Shown here: in pieces, positions 8,676-17,351 of the stretch
How positions within the stretch are numbered: the stretch's first letter is position 1
How the letters are laid out: every line of letters starts with the position of its first letter
Assembly (NCBI GenBank): GCA_018000455.1
Contig: JAGNJW010000007.1
Location: 119,061 to 183,060, forward strand
Source: Acidobacteriota bacterium
GTDB lineage: Bacteria; Acidobacteriota; Vicinamibacteria; Vicinamibacterales; UBA2999
Direction of reading: 5' to 3'
Length of the DNA: 64,000 nt
Made by a program: the position numbers and the translations under genes
Notes under the pieces: generated by a model
The model's input: the letters and a program-made list of their open reading frames with translations, nothing else
Told to the model about the DNA's origin: nothing
Databases searched by the model: none

Positions 8676-9782
8676 ATGAGCATCCGCCCCGTTGCCGCCC
8701 TGACCCTCGCCGCGGCGTTCGCCGCCGGCGCGACCGTGCTCGCCGCCGACGGCCCTTGGACCCACGCCGACGCGCACGCCGAGGCACGGATCGTTGCCCG
8801 CGAGGTACATCGGGCCGTTCGCGAGAGCCTGCGCGACGTGCGGCACGAGATCCGGGCGGTCGTAAGTGAGGTGACTCGCCAGGTGCGCCGGTCGATCGGC
8901 AGCCACCGCGAGCCGTCGTCACGCGATCGGCGCGACGACCAGGTCGAGCGCGCGGCCGCGCGACAGCAGGCCCGCGAGACACGCGAACGGTCGCGCGATC
9001 TGCGGGACCGCGACCGTGAGGCGCGCGCCTTCCGTCAGGTGTCGCCTACCGACGATCCCTGCGAGCGCAACCGCGACAACAGCGACCGCGGCCACGCCTG
9101 CGAGGTGCGCGACACGCGACTCGGCGCGCCGGGTAGCCCGCTGGCGGTCGACGCGACGCCCAACGGCGGCATCCGCGTGGACGGCTGGGGTGAGGCCGAC
9201 GTGCTGGTGCGGGCCGTCGTCCAGGCCTGGGCCGATACCGACGCCGAGGCGCGCGACACGCTGGCCGCCGTGCGCGTGACCGCCGCCGGAGCACGCATCA
9301 CCGCCGAGGGCCCGGAGCGCGGCACCGGTCGCCGCGGACCGGGCTGGTCGGTCAGCTACCAGATCTGGGCGCCACGCCAGACGGCACTCGACCTCGTGGC
9401 TCGTAACGGCGGCGTGTCGATTCGCGGCATTGAGAGCGAGGCGCGCTTCACGACGACCAATGGCGGCGTGACCCTCGACGACGTTGCCGGCCGGGTCGTG
9501 GGACGCACCTCGAACGGGGGCGTCAACGTGCGCCTCTCGGGCGCGCGCTGGGAAGGCGCCGGCCTCGACGTGGAGACGACCAATGGCGGCGTGACGCTGA
9601 CGCTGCCGCGCGACTACTCGGCGGCGCTCGAGGTCAGCACGGTCAACGGTGGCCTGCGCTCAGACTTTCCGGTGACGCTGCCCGAAGGCCGCCGCCGCGA
9701 CCTTCGGACGACGCTCGGCAGCGGCGGTCCACTCATCAAGGTCCGCACGGTGAACGGCGGCGTGAAGCTGGCGGCGCGCTGA
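8676..9782 (+). CDS. secreted DUF4097-like beta-strand repeat protein with charged N-terminal region
   Basis: The 368-residue protein has a signal peptide ending near residue 24 (TVLAADG). A long, highly charged region of about 30-120, rich in Arg, Glu and Asp, follows and is probably helical. From about residue 155 a beta-strand array contains seven NGG(V/I/L) motifs, for example NGGVSIRGI, NGGVTLDDV and NGGVNVRLS. This is the signature of DUF4097/adhesin-like right-handed beta folds. A GGGAGA-like ribosome-binding site (GGGAGAAAG, 8665-8673) precedes ATG 8676. The gene is divergent from the ADOP permease, with 234 bases between them. Function is unknown; an envelope or surface location is inferred. 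Confidence 0.75.
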   Translation: MSIRPVAALTLAAAFAAGATVLAADGPWTHADAHAEARIVAREVHRAVRESLRDVRHEIRAVVSEVTRQVRRSIGSHREPSSRDRRDDQVERAAARQQARETRERSRDLRDRDREARAFRQVSPTDDPCERNRDNSDRGHACEVRDTRLGAPGSPLAVDATPNGGIRVDGWGEADVLVRAVVQAWADTDAEARDTLAAVRVTAAGARITAEGPERGTGRRGPGWSVSYQIWAPRQTALDLVARNGGVSIRGIESEARFTTTNGGVTLDDVAGRVVGRTSNGGVNVRLSGARWEGAGLDVETTNGGVTLTLPRDYSAALEVSTVNGGLRSDFPVTLPEGRRRDLRTTLGSGGPLIKVRTVNGGVKLAAR

Positions 9783-9810
9783 GCCCGGCGAGCCGGTGAC
9801 GTCCCGCCCG

Positions 9811-10287
9811 CTACTCGCTCAGATGTGAACTGACGCGGCCGCTCGAGGTCTGGAAGAACTCGGCGTCGTAGGTCGCAAACTGCACGAGCAGCAGCCGGGT
9901 ATCGCTGGCGCCACCGGCGAACCAGCGTTTGAACGACGGACGCCACATGCGCACGACGATTGACGGGTCGGTCACGACTTCTGTTCGGCCCGAGAGCGTG
10001 AAGTAGACGCGCTCGTCTGGACTCTGGAAGCTGAGGGTCACCACCTGGCGGCGGTGCGCCTCCCAGTCGAGCAGCGTGCGGGCGTCGGCCAGAAACCAGA
10101 AGGTACGTGCCGAGCCGCTCATGTCGGCGGCGTCCACCGGGGCGTGAATCGCGCCGAGCCCTTCAGTAGTCATCAGCACCGCTGGTTCGAAGCGCGCCAG
10201 GGCGCGCGCTACGAATGGCAGCGCGTCGAGGCCGCGTACGTGGTCGATGCGCGGTGCGGGCGATTCAGAATGGGGCGAAGTGACCAC
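9811..10287 (-). CDS. pyridoxamine 5'-phosphate oxidase-like (general stress protein 26 type) FMN-binding protein
   Basis: The roughly 158-residue protein resembles split-barrel flavin proteins of the general stress protein 26 group: SARTFWFLAD, then QVVTLSFQSPDERVYFTLSG, then RMWRPSFKRWF and LLLVQF. Such proteins bind FMN or related cofactors; many have no known substrate. Two GTG starts are possible (10293 and 10287). A TATGCT hexamer (10301 down to 10296 on the minus strand) lies 8 bases before GTG 10287, matching the start-proximal promoters seen elsewhere in the window, so I favour 10287. It converges with the NGG-repeat gene across 28 bases. Confidence 0.75.
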   Translation of the reverse strand: MVTSPHSESPAPRIDHVRGLDALPFVARALARFEPAVLMTTEGLGAIHAPVDAADMSGSARTFWFLADARTLLDWEAHRRQVVTLSFQSPDERVYFTLSGRTEVVTDPSIVVRMWRPSFKRWFAGGASDTRLLLVQFATYDAEFFQTSSGRVSSHLSE

Positions 10288-10484
10288 GGGCACTTAGCAT
10301 AGACCCAGATCCAAGCGGAAAGTCACCTCACGACCGGCGCGGCCGCGGCGCCCGCCTGCAATGGTCGGCGAGGCGGCGTTGTCGCCTCCCTGGGGCGGCG
10401 GGGCCTTCGGCGAGGTGCTGGGCGACGGCGAGATCAGGCTCGGCAGCCCGCTGTCGTGGGTGTCGGCCGAGTCCGCCGGCGCGA

Positions 10485-11162
10485 CTACAGACCGAAGAAC
10501 GCCATCCCCAGCCACGACCTGACGAGCTCGAGGTGCGGCTTGACCAGCGCGCGGTTCGCCACCGGGCCCTCGGGCAGCGTCACCTCCGGCACGCCGAGCC
10601 TGGCGTCGCGCGCCAGCCCCTCGAGGCGCTCCTCCAGATCGCGGGCGTCGTAGCGCACGGCGTCGAGGCCGGCGGCCTGGAACACCCGCAGCCGCACCCA
10701 CGAATACTCGGCGCGCGAGAACCCGGCCGCGTTCATCGCCGCAACCTGCGCCCGCCAGGCATCGAGATAGACGTCCGACAGGTCGGCTACGCCGCCGAGC
10801 AGTTCCGAGAGCGACGGCACGCGTGCCGCGCCGTCGGGCGCGCGGCGCGTCAGCTCGCGGTACCTCGCGGCGAACGCCTCGCCGGGCTCGCCGAGCGCGG
10901 CCCGCACCTGTTGCTGTACGGCGATGAAGCGCGTCAACTGATCCGGGGTGAGTTCGCCGGAGGCCGGCGGATCGAAGGCCGCCGTGTGGCGCAGATCGCG
11001 ATCGATGTCGACGGCCTCGCCCAGTCGCGCGACGCCGTCCTTCACGTCGGTCACTGTCGTGATGAGCGGTTCGACCCAGTGCCAGGCAAGATAGGCGGTC
11101 ACACCGGCGACGGCGCCGAGCAGCAGGAGCCCGGCGAGGCATCCTGCCATGAACTTCGTCAT
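10485..11162 (-). CDS. hypothetical membrane-anchored protein
   Basis: I do not recognise this 225-residue protein. It has one N-terminal membrane segment (residues about 8-28, LAGLLLLGAVAGVTAYLAW). The rest is a helical, probably periplasmic domain with acidic and arginine-rich helices and no cysteine. The ATG at 11162 is supported by a TAAAAT hexamer six bases upstream (11174 down to 11169). It lies between the PNPOx-like gene, with a gap of about 200 bases in which I see no gene, and the second ADOP permease, with a gap of 23 bases. It ends GMAFFGL. Confidence 0.65.
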   Translation of the reverse strand: MTKFMAGCLAGLLLLGAVAGVTAYLAWHWVEPLITTVTDVKDGVARLGEAVDIDRDLRHTAAFDPPASGELTPDQLTRFIAVQQQVRAALGEPGEAFAARYRELTRRAPDGAARVPSLSELLGGVADLSDVYLDAWRAQVAAMNAAGFSRAEYSWVRLRVFQAAGLDAVRYDARDLEERLEGLARDARLGVPEVTLPEGPVANRALVKPHLELVRSWLGMAFFGL

Positions 11163-11168
11163 GGGGGG

Positions 11169-11174
11169 ATTTTA
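11169..11174 (-). promoter_or_regulatory. start-proximal -10 element TAAAAT
   Basis: Read on the minus strand, TAAAAT ends six bases before ATG 11162. RNA polymerase would then initiate at or next to the start codon, giving a leaderless message. No clear -35 is visible. Confidence 0.5.
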
Positions 11175-11185
11175 CAGGGCCAGCT

Positions 11186-13579
11186 TTAGTGTCTGAGCGC
11201 CACCATCGGATCGACCTTCGAGGCGCGCCGCGCCGGCACGAAGGCCGCAGCCAGGCCCGTGACGAGCAGCAGCACCGCCACCACGGCGAACGCCCGTGGG
11301 TCGTTGGGGCTCACCTGGAAGAACATGATCTGCATGGCGCGCGAGAGCAGCACGGCCAGTCCCAGTCCGATCGCCACGCCGATTCCTACCTGCCACGCGC
11401 CTTGCAGCAGCACCATGCGCATCACGTCCGTGGCACCGGCACCGACGGCCATGCGCAGGCCGATTTCTGGTGTCCGCTTGCTCACCGAGAACGCCATCAC
11501 GCCGTAGAGGCCGACGACGGCCAGAAACAGGGCCGCCACGCCGAAGGCCGTGAACAGCGTGCCGAACACTCGCCAGCCCCAGGTGGAGGCATCGAGGTTC
11601 TGTTGAATCGTGGTGGTGAGGTAGATAGGCAGATCCCGGTCGAGCGCCACCACCGTACGCCGCACGGCCGCCGTCTGGGCCAGCGGATCGCCCTGGGCAT
11701 GCAGCAGCACGGTGACGACGGCACTGGGATCCTGAGCCAGCGGCACGTAGAGCGCCGCCAGCACCGACGGGCCGATGTCCATCTCCTGCACGTCCTGCAC
11801 CACGCCCACGACGGTGCGCCAAGTGACCGTATCCCCTTGCACCACGCGCACCTGACGGCCGAGGGCGCCGTCGGGCAGGCGATCGCGCGCGAAGCGCTCG
11901 CTGACGATGGCCACCGGTGGCGCCTCGGCCGAGTCGCTCCGCCCGAACACGCGGCCCTGGCGCGGCGTCACACGCAGCACGTCGAAGTAGCCTTCCGACA
12001 CGGCTGACACCTGCGCCCGAGGGTAGCCGCGCTCGTCGGCGTAGGCCTCGCCTGGCACGGCCACGGGCCGCTCCTGCGCTCCTGGCGGCAGCGCCGTGCT
12101 CAGCGCGGCGCGCGACACGCCGGGAAGTGCCGCCAGTGGTTCGAGCAGCGCGTCGGCGAACCGTGTGCGGCTGGCCGCATCGGGATAGCCGGCCGCCGGC
12201 AGGCTCACGCGGGCGGCGAACACGTCGGCGGTGGCGATGCCAGGATCGAAACGCGTCACGTTCAGGATGCTCTGAATGACGAGCGCCGACACCACGAGCA
12301 GGGCGAACGACAACGCCATCTCGGCGATGACCAGGCCGCGCGACAACCGTCCCATCGCCAGGCTGGTCGTGCCGCGGCCCTCGTCGCCGAGCAGCGGCGC
12401 CACGTCGCCGCGCGAGGCGCGCAGCGCGGGCACGAGGCCGGCCACGAGCGCGGCCAGCACCGTGATGGCGGTCACGAAGAGCAGCACCGTGCCGTCGATG
12501 CGCACGTCGATCCAGAAGGGTGGATTCGTGTCGACGATGCCCCGGTTGAACATCGACGTCCCAGCCCAGGCGATGACCAGGCCGAGCGCCGCGCCGGCCA
12601 TGGCCAGCACCAGCACCTCGGCCAGCGTCTGGCGCACGACCTCGGTGCGGCTGGCGCCGAGTGCCGTGCGCACGGCCACCTCCCTGGTCCGATCGGCGGC
12701 CCGGGCGAGCACGAGATTGGCGACATTGGCGCAGGCGATCACGAGCACGATGAGCACGGCGGCCAGCATCATCGTCAGCAGTTGCACGGTCTCGCTGCCA
12801 ATGAACTCCTCCACGTAGGTCTTGACCTCGGTGGTGATGCCCTCGCGACGTGTCGGGTCGTCCTGGTTGAGCTGCGCCTCGATCGTGGCCATCTCGGCCG
12901 AGGCCTCGGTGCGCGACACGCCGTCGCGAAGCCTGCCGATGACCTCCAGTGCCTGGCGGTCGACCGCGCCCTCACGCGCCGGATTGATGGCCAGCGCCAT
13001 CCACAGTTGCTGCGTCACGGGGAACGCGAAGGCGGGTGGCATCACGCCGACGATCGTGGCCGTGGTGCCGTTGACGCGCAGAGGTTGCCCGAGCACGTCG
13101 GCGCGCTCGGCGAAGCGATCGCGCCACAGACGGTCGCTGATGATCGCTTCCGGCTCGGCGCCGAGGCGCCCGGACGCCTCATTGAAGTCGCGGCCGAGCG
13201 CCGGCCTGGCTCGCAGGAGTGTGAAGGTATTCGGCGTGACCCACGCGGCGCTGTAGCGCACCGGCGTGCCGTCTGGCCCGACCACGTTGGCGCTGCCGAA
13301 GTAGAAGCCGGCCAGATCCTCGAACGACTGCTGGCGCCGGCGCCACTCGGCAAACTCCCACTGCGAGGCCTCGAAGTCGTCATCGTCCTTGATGTCGAAC
13401 GGCGCGAGGTGCATCAGCCGGTCCGACTGCTCGAACGGCAGCCCCCGGAGCACGGCTCCGTTCAGGATGCTGAACATCACCGTGGTGAGGCCGATGCCGA
13501 GCGCCAGCGCCACGACCGCCAGCGTCGAGGTCATCGGCTGGCGGCCGATCATGCGCAACGCGAGCCTGAGGTCGTGCAT
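11186..13579 (-). CDS. ADOP-type ABC transporter permease (FtsX/MacB fold, duplicated)
   Basis: This 797-residue protein is the second ADOP copy. It begins directly with the MHDLRLALRMIGRQP segment and lacks an N-terminal prefix domain. The first helix ends with FSILNGAVLRGLPF. The first periplasmic domain spans about 60-265, then come helices with LIVLVIACANVANLVLARAADRTREVAVRTALGA. The second half repeats the pattern and ends RRASKVDPMVALRH, the usual ADOP C-terminus. ATG 13579 agrees with family starts; the frame runs further upstream but without family-like sequence. The gene is divergent from the outer-membrane barrel gene across 74 bases. No ATPase is nearby. Substrate unknown. Confidence 0.88.
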   Translation of the reverse strand: MHDLRLALRMIGRQPMTSTLAVVALALGIGLTTVMFSILNGAVLRGLPFEQSDRLMHLAPFDIKDDDDFEASQWEFAEWRRRQQSFEDLAGFYFGSANVVGPDGTPVRYSAAWVTPNTFTLLRARPALGRDFNEASGRLGAEPEAIISDRLWRDRFAERADVLGQPLRVNGTTATIVGVMPPAFAFPVTQQLWMALAINPAREGAVDRQALEVIGRLRDGVSRTEASAEMATIEAQLNQDDPTRREGITTEVKTYVEEFIGSETVQLLTMMLAAVLIVLVIACANVANLVLARAADRTREVAVRTALGASRTEVVRQTLAEVLVLAMAGAALGLVIAWAGTSMFNRGIVDTNPPFWIDVRIDGTVLLFVTAITVLAALVAGLVPALRASRGDVAPLLGDEGRGTTSLAMGRLSRGLVIAEMALSFALLVVSALVIQSILNVTRFDPGIATADVFAARVSLPAAGYPDAASRTRFADALLEPLAALPGVSRAALSTALPPGAQERPVAVPGEAYADERGYPRAQVSAVSEGYFDVLRVTPRQGRVFGRSDSAEAPPVAIVSERFARDRLPDGALGRQVRVVQGDTVTWRTVVGVVQDVQEMDIGPSVLAALYVPLAQDPSAVVTVLLHAQGDPLAQTAAVRRTVVALDRDLPIYLTTTIQQNLDASTWGWRVFGTLFTAFGVAALFLAVVGLYGVMAFSVSKRTPEIGLRMAVGAGATDVMRMVLLQGAWQVGIGVAIGLGLAVLLSRAMQIMFFQVSPNDPRAFAVVAVLLLVTGLAAAFVPARRASKVDPMVALRH

Positions 13580-13641
13580 GGGCGGCAATACGCGCGCAGC
13601 CCGTCCATTGTTCCGGGCCATCCCGCGGCCAGTGAGTCGGC

Positions 13642-13647
13642 TACAGT
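13642..13647 (+). promoter_or_regulatory. start-proximal -10 element TACAGT
   Basis: TACAGT ends six bases before ATG 13654 of the outer-membrane barrel gene, consistent with leaderless transcription. The -35 region is not recognisable. Confidence 0.5.
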
Positions 13648-13653
13648 AGATCC

Positions 13654-14235
13654 ATGCGACACACACACCATCTCATCCGCGCGTGCATCGTGGCGGCCGC
13701 CCTGGCGGCCGTGCTCGTTCCGTCCACGGCCTCGGCCGATCTGCGCGCGACTGCCTTTGTCGGCTCCGCGCGTATCAACGAAACCAACAAAGGCACCTTC
13801 GGCGCCGCCCTGACGTTCGGTGGCCTGCTCGGCATCGAGTTCGACGCCTCTCGCCTCTCCCTCGGCCGCCTCGACAACGTCGACTTCGTGGACGTCGACG
13901 CCAGCATCACGACCTACATGGGCAACCTCGTGCTGCGTGCGCCCACCGGGCCGATTCAGCCCTACGCCTCGGCGGGCGTGGGCGTCGTGCGGGCGACCGG
14001 CGACGTCAGCGTGCCGTTTGCCGGCAGCGTCATCAGCGCCAGCGCGCAGGACGTGGCCTGGAACTTCGGCGGCGGCCTCTACCTGCTGCCGTCCGAGAAC
14101 TTCGGCCTCCGAGCCGACCTTCGACGCTTCCAGACGGGCGACGTGAAGTGGACCGACATCACGGGTTTCGGCGATCTGCCACTGCCGAAGTTCGACTTCT
14201 GGCGCGCCACGGCCGGCGTCACGATCAAGTTCTAG
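13654..14235 (+). CDS. outer membrane beta-barrel protein
   Basis: The 193-residue protein has a clear signal peptide (residues 1-28, ending STASA before DLRATAF). The mature part is made of alternating amphipathic strands with the OmpA/OmpW-like small-barrel look: FGAALTFGGLLGIEFD, PYASAGVGVVRATGD, DVAWNFGGGLYLL, and a last strand ending AGVTIKF with terminal phenylalanine, the usual C-terminal signal for barrel insertion. Length fits an eight-stranded barrel. No ligand can be named. It is divergent from the ADOP permease and convergent with the S9 peptidase. Confidence 0.82.
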   Translation: MRHTHHLIRACIVAAALAAVLVPSTASADLRATAFVGSARINETNKGTFGAALTFGGLLGIEFDASRLSLGRLDNVDFVDVDASITTYMGNLVLRAPTGPIQPYASAGVGVVRATGDVSVPFAGSVISASAQDVAWNFGGGLYLLPSENFGLRADLRRFQTGDVKWTDITGFGDLPLPKFDFWRATAGVTIKF

Positions 14236-14287
14236 CGCACCCGCCAGAGCATACCGGCGTCCCAGCCCCGGGACCCGGCCCTATCCT

Positions 14288-14308
14288 GTTCCCTGTTCCC
14301 CGCTCCCT
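14288..14308. repeat. three 7-bp GTTCCCT-type tandem units
   Basis: The units read GTTCCCT, GTTCCCC and GCTCCCT. They lie just past the stop codon of the S9 peptidase; a five-unit array of the same heptamer lies on the other side of that gene at 16366-16400. Confidence 0.7.
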
Positions 14309-14310
14309 GC

Positions 14311-16326
14311 TTATCGCAGATTGTCGATCGGCACCGGCGTCAGCGTGTCGGCCGGCGTGAAGCCGAAGACCTTGCCGTAGAAGTAGAGTTCCGATTCGAG
14401 CGCGCGCACGATGTTCTCGGCCTTGCGGAAACCGTGCTGCTCGCCCTCGAACGTCACGTAGGCCACCGGCAGCCCCTTCTTGCGCACCGCGTCGGCCATC
14501 ATCTCCGACTGGCGCGGCGGCACCACCTTGTCGTCGAGCCCCTGCAGCAGGATGAGCGCGCAGTTCAGGCGGTCGACGAAGTGAATCGGCGAACGCTCCC
14601 GGTAGGTCGCCTGCGTGGCCGGATACCGGCCGACGAGCGAGTCCATGTAGCGCGATTCGAACTTGTGGGTGTCGGTCGCCAGCACCTCGAGATCGCTGAT
14701 GCCGTAGTAGCTCGCCCCGGCCTTGAAGGTGTCGTGGAAGGTGAGCGCGGCCAGCGTCGTGTAGCCGCCGGCGCTGCCGCCGCGCGTGATGAGACGCGCC
14801 GGATCGGCCTTCCCCGCCGCCACCAGGTAGTTCGCCGCATTGACCGCATCGGCGACATCGACGATGCCCCACTGCCCGTTGAGGCGGCGGCGATAGGCGC
14901 GTCCGTAGCCGGTACTGCCGCTGTAGTTCACGTCGACCACGGCGAACCCGCGCGTCGTCCAGAACTGCACCTCGGGATCGAAGACGGGATCGGTAGCGCC
15001 GGTGGGGCCGCCGTGGCTGAGCACCAGCAGCGGCGGCGACGTGCCGGCCGGCGCGGCGAACGCGGGGTTGGTCGGCGGGTAGTAGAAGGCGTGCGTCTGC
15101 TGTCCGCCGCTGTCGAAGGTCACCGTTTCCGGCGCCGACACGTAGGCCCCCTCGAGCGTGTCCTGCCGTGAACGCTTGAGGATCTCGGCTTCGACACCGC
15201 CGAAGCTCACGCGCGTGATGGCCGGGCCTTCCGTCGGCGACCCGCCCACGAAGTAGGCCGCGCGCGAGGTGGCGACGAGCGACTCGAGCGGATCGAGCGT
15301 CAGCTCGAGCGGCTCCATCCGCCGGGGCGCGAGCGACAGCAGTCCCAGCCGCCAGCGGCCGTTCTCGGTCCACGTGGCGACGATGCGATTGGCCGACTGG
15401 AAGGCATAGGTCGTCATGCCGAACGACCACTGCGGCTTGCCGAAGTCGGCTTGCATGGCATGGATCGGCTCGATGACGCTCCCCTGCTGGCGGTAGAGGT
15501 TCCACCAGCCGCTGCGATCCGACACGAAGTAGAGCACGCCGTCAGGCGACCACGATGGTTGGAACACCGATTCCTCGGCACCGCCGGCCACGAGCACCGG
15601 CGCACCGGGCAGACCGCGCGCATCGAGCTCGGCGACGTAGAGCGAGGTGCCGTCCCACGGCATGTTCGGGTGACTCCACTGCAGCCACGCCAGCCGGGCG
15701 CCGTCGGGGCTCACGATCGGATCGGAGTAGAAGTCGGCGCCCGAAACCATCACGACGCCGGAGGTCGGCGCACTCGTGCCCAGAGGTATCGCCACGATCG
15801 AGGCCGGCGGCTGCTCGTCGCCCGACGTGTGGTCCTCGCGCACGCAGAGCAGCCGGCTCCTGGTCGTATCGACCCGGCACTGCGCGTAGAAGTACCCTTC
15901 GAGCGTGAGGGCTGTGGGCGTTCGGCCGGCGGCAAACGCGTAGAGCTTCTGATCGGCGAAGTTCGAGGCGTAGATCGTGCCCTTGTGCACGGCATAGGCC
16001 GCGCCGCCGTACTCGTGGACGCGGCTGCGCACGTTGAAGTCGCGCGGCGACACATCCACCGGGGGCGCTCCCGGTGACGACCGCACGAGCACGTTCTTGC
16101 CGCCTTCCGAGGCCCGGCCCTCGAGCCAGTAGAGGTCGTCGCCATCGATGGCGATCTGCCCGAACCGGAGCGCGCCGGCCGTGGCCCGCGCCGCGGTGAG
16201 CGGCGACGCCCAGGTCCCATAGGGCGCCACCGTCGGGGCCGGCCCACTCTCTGTCGCTCCACCGCCGCCACACGCTGCCGTCATGCTCAAGACCCCCACC
16301 GCCGCCGCATATCTCATGGCCGCCAT
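14311..16326 (-). CDS. S9 family prolyl oligopeptidase / acylaminoacyl-peptidase-like, exported
   Basis: The 671-residue protein has a short N-terminal export signal with a possible lipobox (MTAAC at the start of a glycine-rich stretch), so it may be a lipoprotein. The region to about residue 390 contains beta-propeller-like repeats (for example FYSDPIVSPDGARLAWL and QPSWSPDGVLYFVSDR). The C-terminal alpha/beta-hydrolase has nucleophile motif GGSAGGY near residue 520, the aspartate in LQGLDDKVVPP and the histidine in EGEQHGF, so the catalytic triad is complete. It should cleave short peptides in the periplasm. ATG 16326 is supported by a TAAGAT hexamer six bases upstream. Short 7-bp repeat arrays flank the gene on both sides. 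Confidence 0.9.
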   Translation of the reverse strand: MAAMRYAAAVGVLSMTAACGGGGATESGPAPTVAPYGTWASPLTAARATAGALRFGQIAIDGDDLYWLEGRASEGGKNVLVRSSPGAPPVDVSPRDFNVRSRVHEYGGAAYAVHKGTIYASNFADQKLYAFAAGRTPTALTLEGYFYAQCRVDTTRSRLLCVREDHTSGDEQPPASIVAIPLGTSAPTSGVVMVSGADFYSDPIVSPDGARLAWLQWSHPNMPWDGTSLYVAELDARGLPGAPVLVAGGAEESVFQPSWSPDGVLYFVSDRSGWWNLYRQQGSVIEPIHAMQADFGKPQWSFGMTTYAFQSANRIVATWTENGRWRLGLLSLAPRRMEPLELTLDPLESLVATSRAAYFVGGSPTEGPAITRVSFGGVEAEILKRSRQDTLEGAYVSAPETVTFDSGGQQTHAFYYPPTNPAFAAPAGTSPPLLVLSHGGPTGATDPVFDPEVQFWTTRGFAVVDVNYSGSTGYGRAYRRRLNGQWGIVDVADAVNAANYLVAAGKADPARLITRGGSAGGYTTLAALTFHDTFKAGASYYGISDLEVLATDTHKFESRYMDSLVGRYPATQATYRERSPIHFVDRLNCALILLQGLDDKVVPPRQSEMMADAVRKKGLPVAYVTFEGEQHGFRKAENIVRALESELYFYGKVFGFTPADTLTPVPIDNLR

Positions 16327-16332
16327 CCGGGC

Positions 16333-16338
16333 ATCTTA
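16333..16338 (-). promoter_or_regulatory. start-proximal -10 element TAAGAT
   Basis: On the minus strand TAAGAT ends six bases before ATG 16326 of the S9 peptidase. It favours this ATG over the second one at 16317 and suggests a leaderless message. Confidence 0.5.
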
Positions 16339-16365
16339 CTTGGGGAGCCCGACAACCTCCTTGCT

Positions 16366-16400
16366 GTTCCCGGTTCCCCGTTCCCTGTTCCCTGTTCCCT
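16366..16400. repeat. five 7-bp GTTCCCT-type tandem units
   Basis: The units are GTTCCCG, GTTCCCC, GTTCCCT, GTTCCCT and GTTCCCT, in the same orientation as the smaller array at 14288-14308. The array lies in the divergent gap between the S9 peptidase and the GT2 gene, ending five bases before the TATAGT of the latter. Confidence 0.8.
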
Positions 16401-16405
16401 GCAGG

Positions 16406-16411
16406 TATAGT
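16406..16411 (+). promoter_or_regulatory. start-proximal -10 element TATAGT
   Basis: TATAGT ends seven bases before GTG 16419. A GTG at 16410 overlaps the hexamer itself, so 16419 is the better start of the glycosyltransferase. Confidence 0.55.
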
Positions 16412-16418
16412 GTCGGGC

Positions 16419-17351
16419 GTGGCGAAGCTGGGCGTGGTCGTGCCGGTGTACAGGGGAGAATCGACGCTCGAGGAGCTGCACCGGCAGCTCACGCGGACAC
16501 TGGCCGCACTCACCGACGACTGGCAGATCGTCTACGTGGACGATGGCAGCACCGACCGGTCGTGGTCGATCGTCGAGGGCCTCGTCCACGCCTCGCCTGG
16601 CGTGACGGCGCTGCGCCTCATCCGCAACTACGGCGAGCACGTGGCCATCACGGCCGGACTCGATCATGTGGACGCCGACCATGTGGCCATCGTGGCCTGC
16701 GATCTGCAGGACGACCCGGCGGCCCTACCGGCTCTGCTCGAGGCCGCCGAAACGACCGGCGCCGATCTCGTACTGACGCGGCGGCTGCACCGCCAGGACG
16801 GATGGCTCAAGCGCACACTGGCGCGGCTCTTCTACGCGATGGCGCAGGTCCTGGGGAAGGTGCGCTACGACTATCGCGTCGGCAACTACCGCCTGCTCTC
16901 GCGGCGGGCCGTGACGCTGTTTTGCGAGTACCGGGAACGCACGCGCAACGTCAACGCCATCATGGCGATCATGGGCGTGCCGACGACGACCATCGACGTG
17001 CACCACCAGCCGCGCGGAGGCGGTGTCAGCGGCTACTCGCTCTACCGGTCGGCCCGGATGGCCTTCCACGTGCTGGTCGGCTACTCGGAAGTGCCGCTGC
17101 AGCTGGTCGTCATGCTGGGCGCCACGCTCACGGCCGTCGCCACCGTCGTGCTCGTGCGCGCCGCCTGGACGCCGCCCGATCCCGACCGGGCCGTGCAGGC
17201 AATCCATCTCGCCGCGGCCGTGCTCGTGTTCATCGGTGGGCTCATCATCCTCGCCATCGGGACGGTCGGCGTGTATCTGACCAAGAGCTTCGTCGAGTCG
17301 ATGAAGCGTCCGTTGTACTTCGTGGCCGATCGCCAGGGGTTCTCCCTATGA
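16419..17351 (+). CDS. GT2 family glycosyltransferase with C-terminal membrane helices (dolichyl-phosphate-mannose synthase / GtrB-like)
   Basis: The 310-residue protein has an N-terminal GT-A domain: LGVVVPVYRGEST, YVDDGSTDRS, then IVACDLQDDP, where the DLQDD aspartates bind the metal and nucleotide sugar. Two membrane helices lie near 225-245 and 260-290. This layout is that of GtrB, ArnC and DPM-type enzymes, which move a sugar from a nucleotide donor to a polyprenyl phosphate on the cytoplasmic membrane face. Donor and acceptor cannot be told from sequence. GTG 16419 is preferred because of the TATAGT promoter element. Its stop codon overlaps the ATG of the serine hydrolase (ATGA), so the two are probably co-transcribed. 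Confidence 0.88.
   Translation: MAKLGVVVPVYRGESTLEELHRQLTRTLAALTDDWQIVYVDDGSTDRSWSIVEGLVHASPGVTALRLIRNYGEHVAITAGLDHVDADHVAIVACDLQDDPAALPALLEAAETTGADLVLTRRLHRQDGWLKRTLARLFYAMAQVLGKVRYDYRVGNYRLLSRRAVTLFCEYRERTRNVNAIMAIMGVPTTTIDVHHQPRGGGVSGYSLYRSARMAFHVLVGYSEVPLQLVVMLGATLTAVATVVLVRAAWTPPDPDRAVQAIHLAAAVLVFIGGLIILAIGTVGVYLTKSFVESMKRPLYFVADRQGFSL

Noticed and set aside
9783..9810. Weak GC hairpin between convergent genes
   Set aside because: Only a few base pairs with no T-run; not enough to call a terminator.
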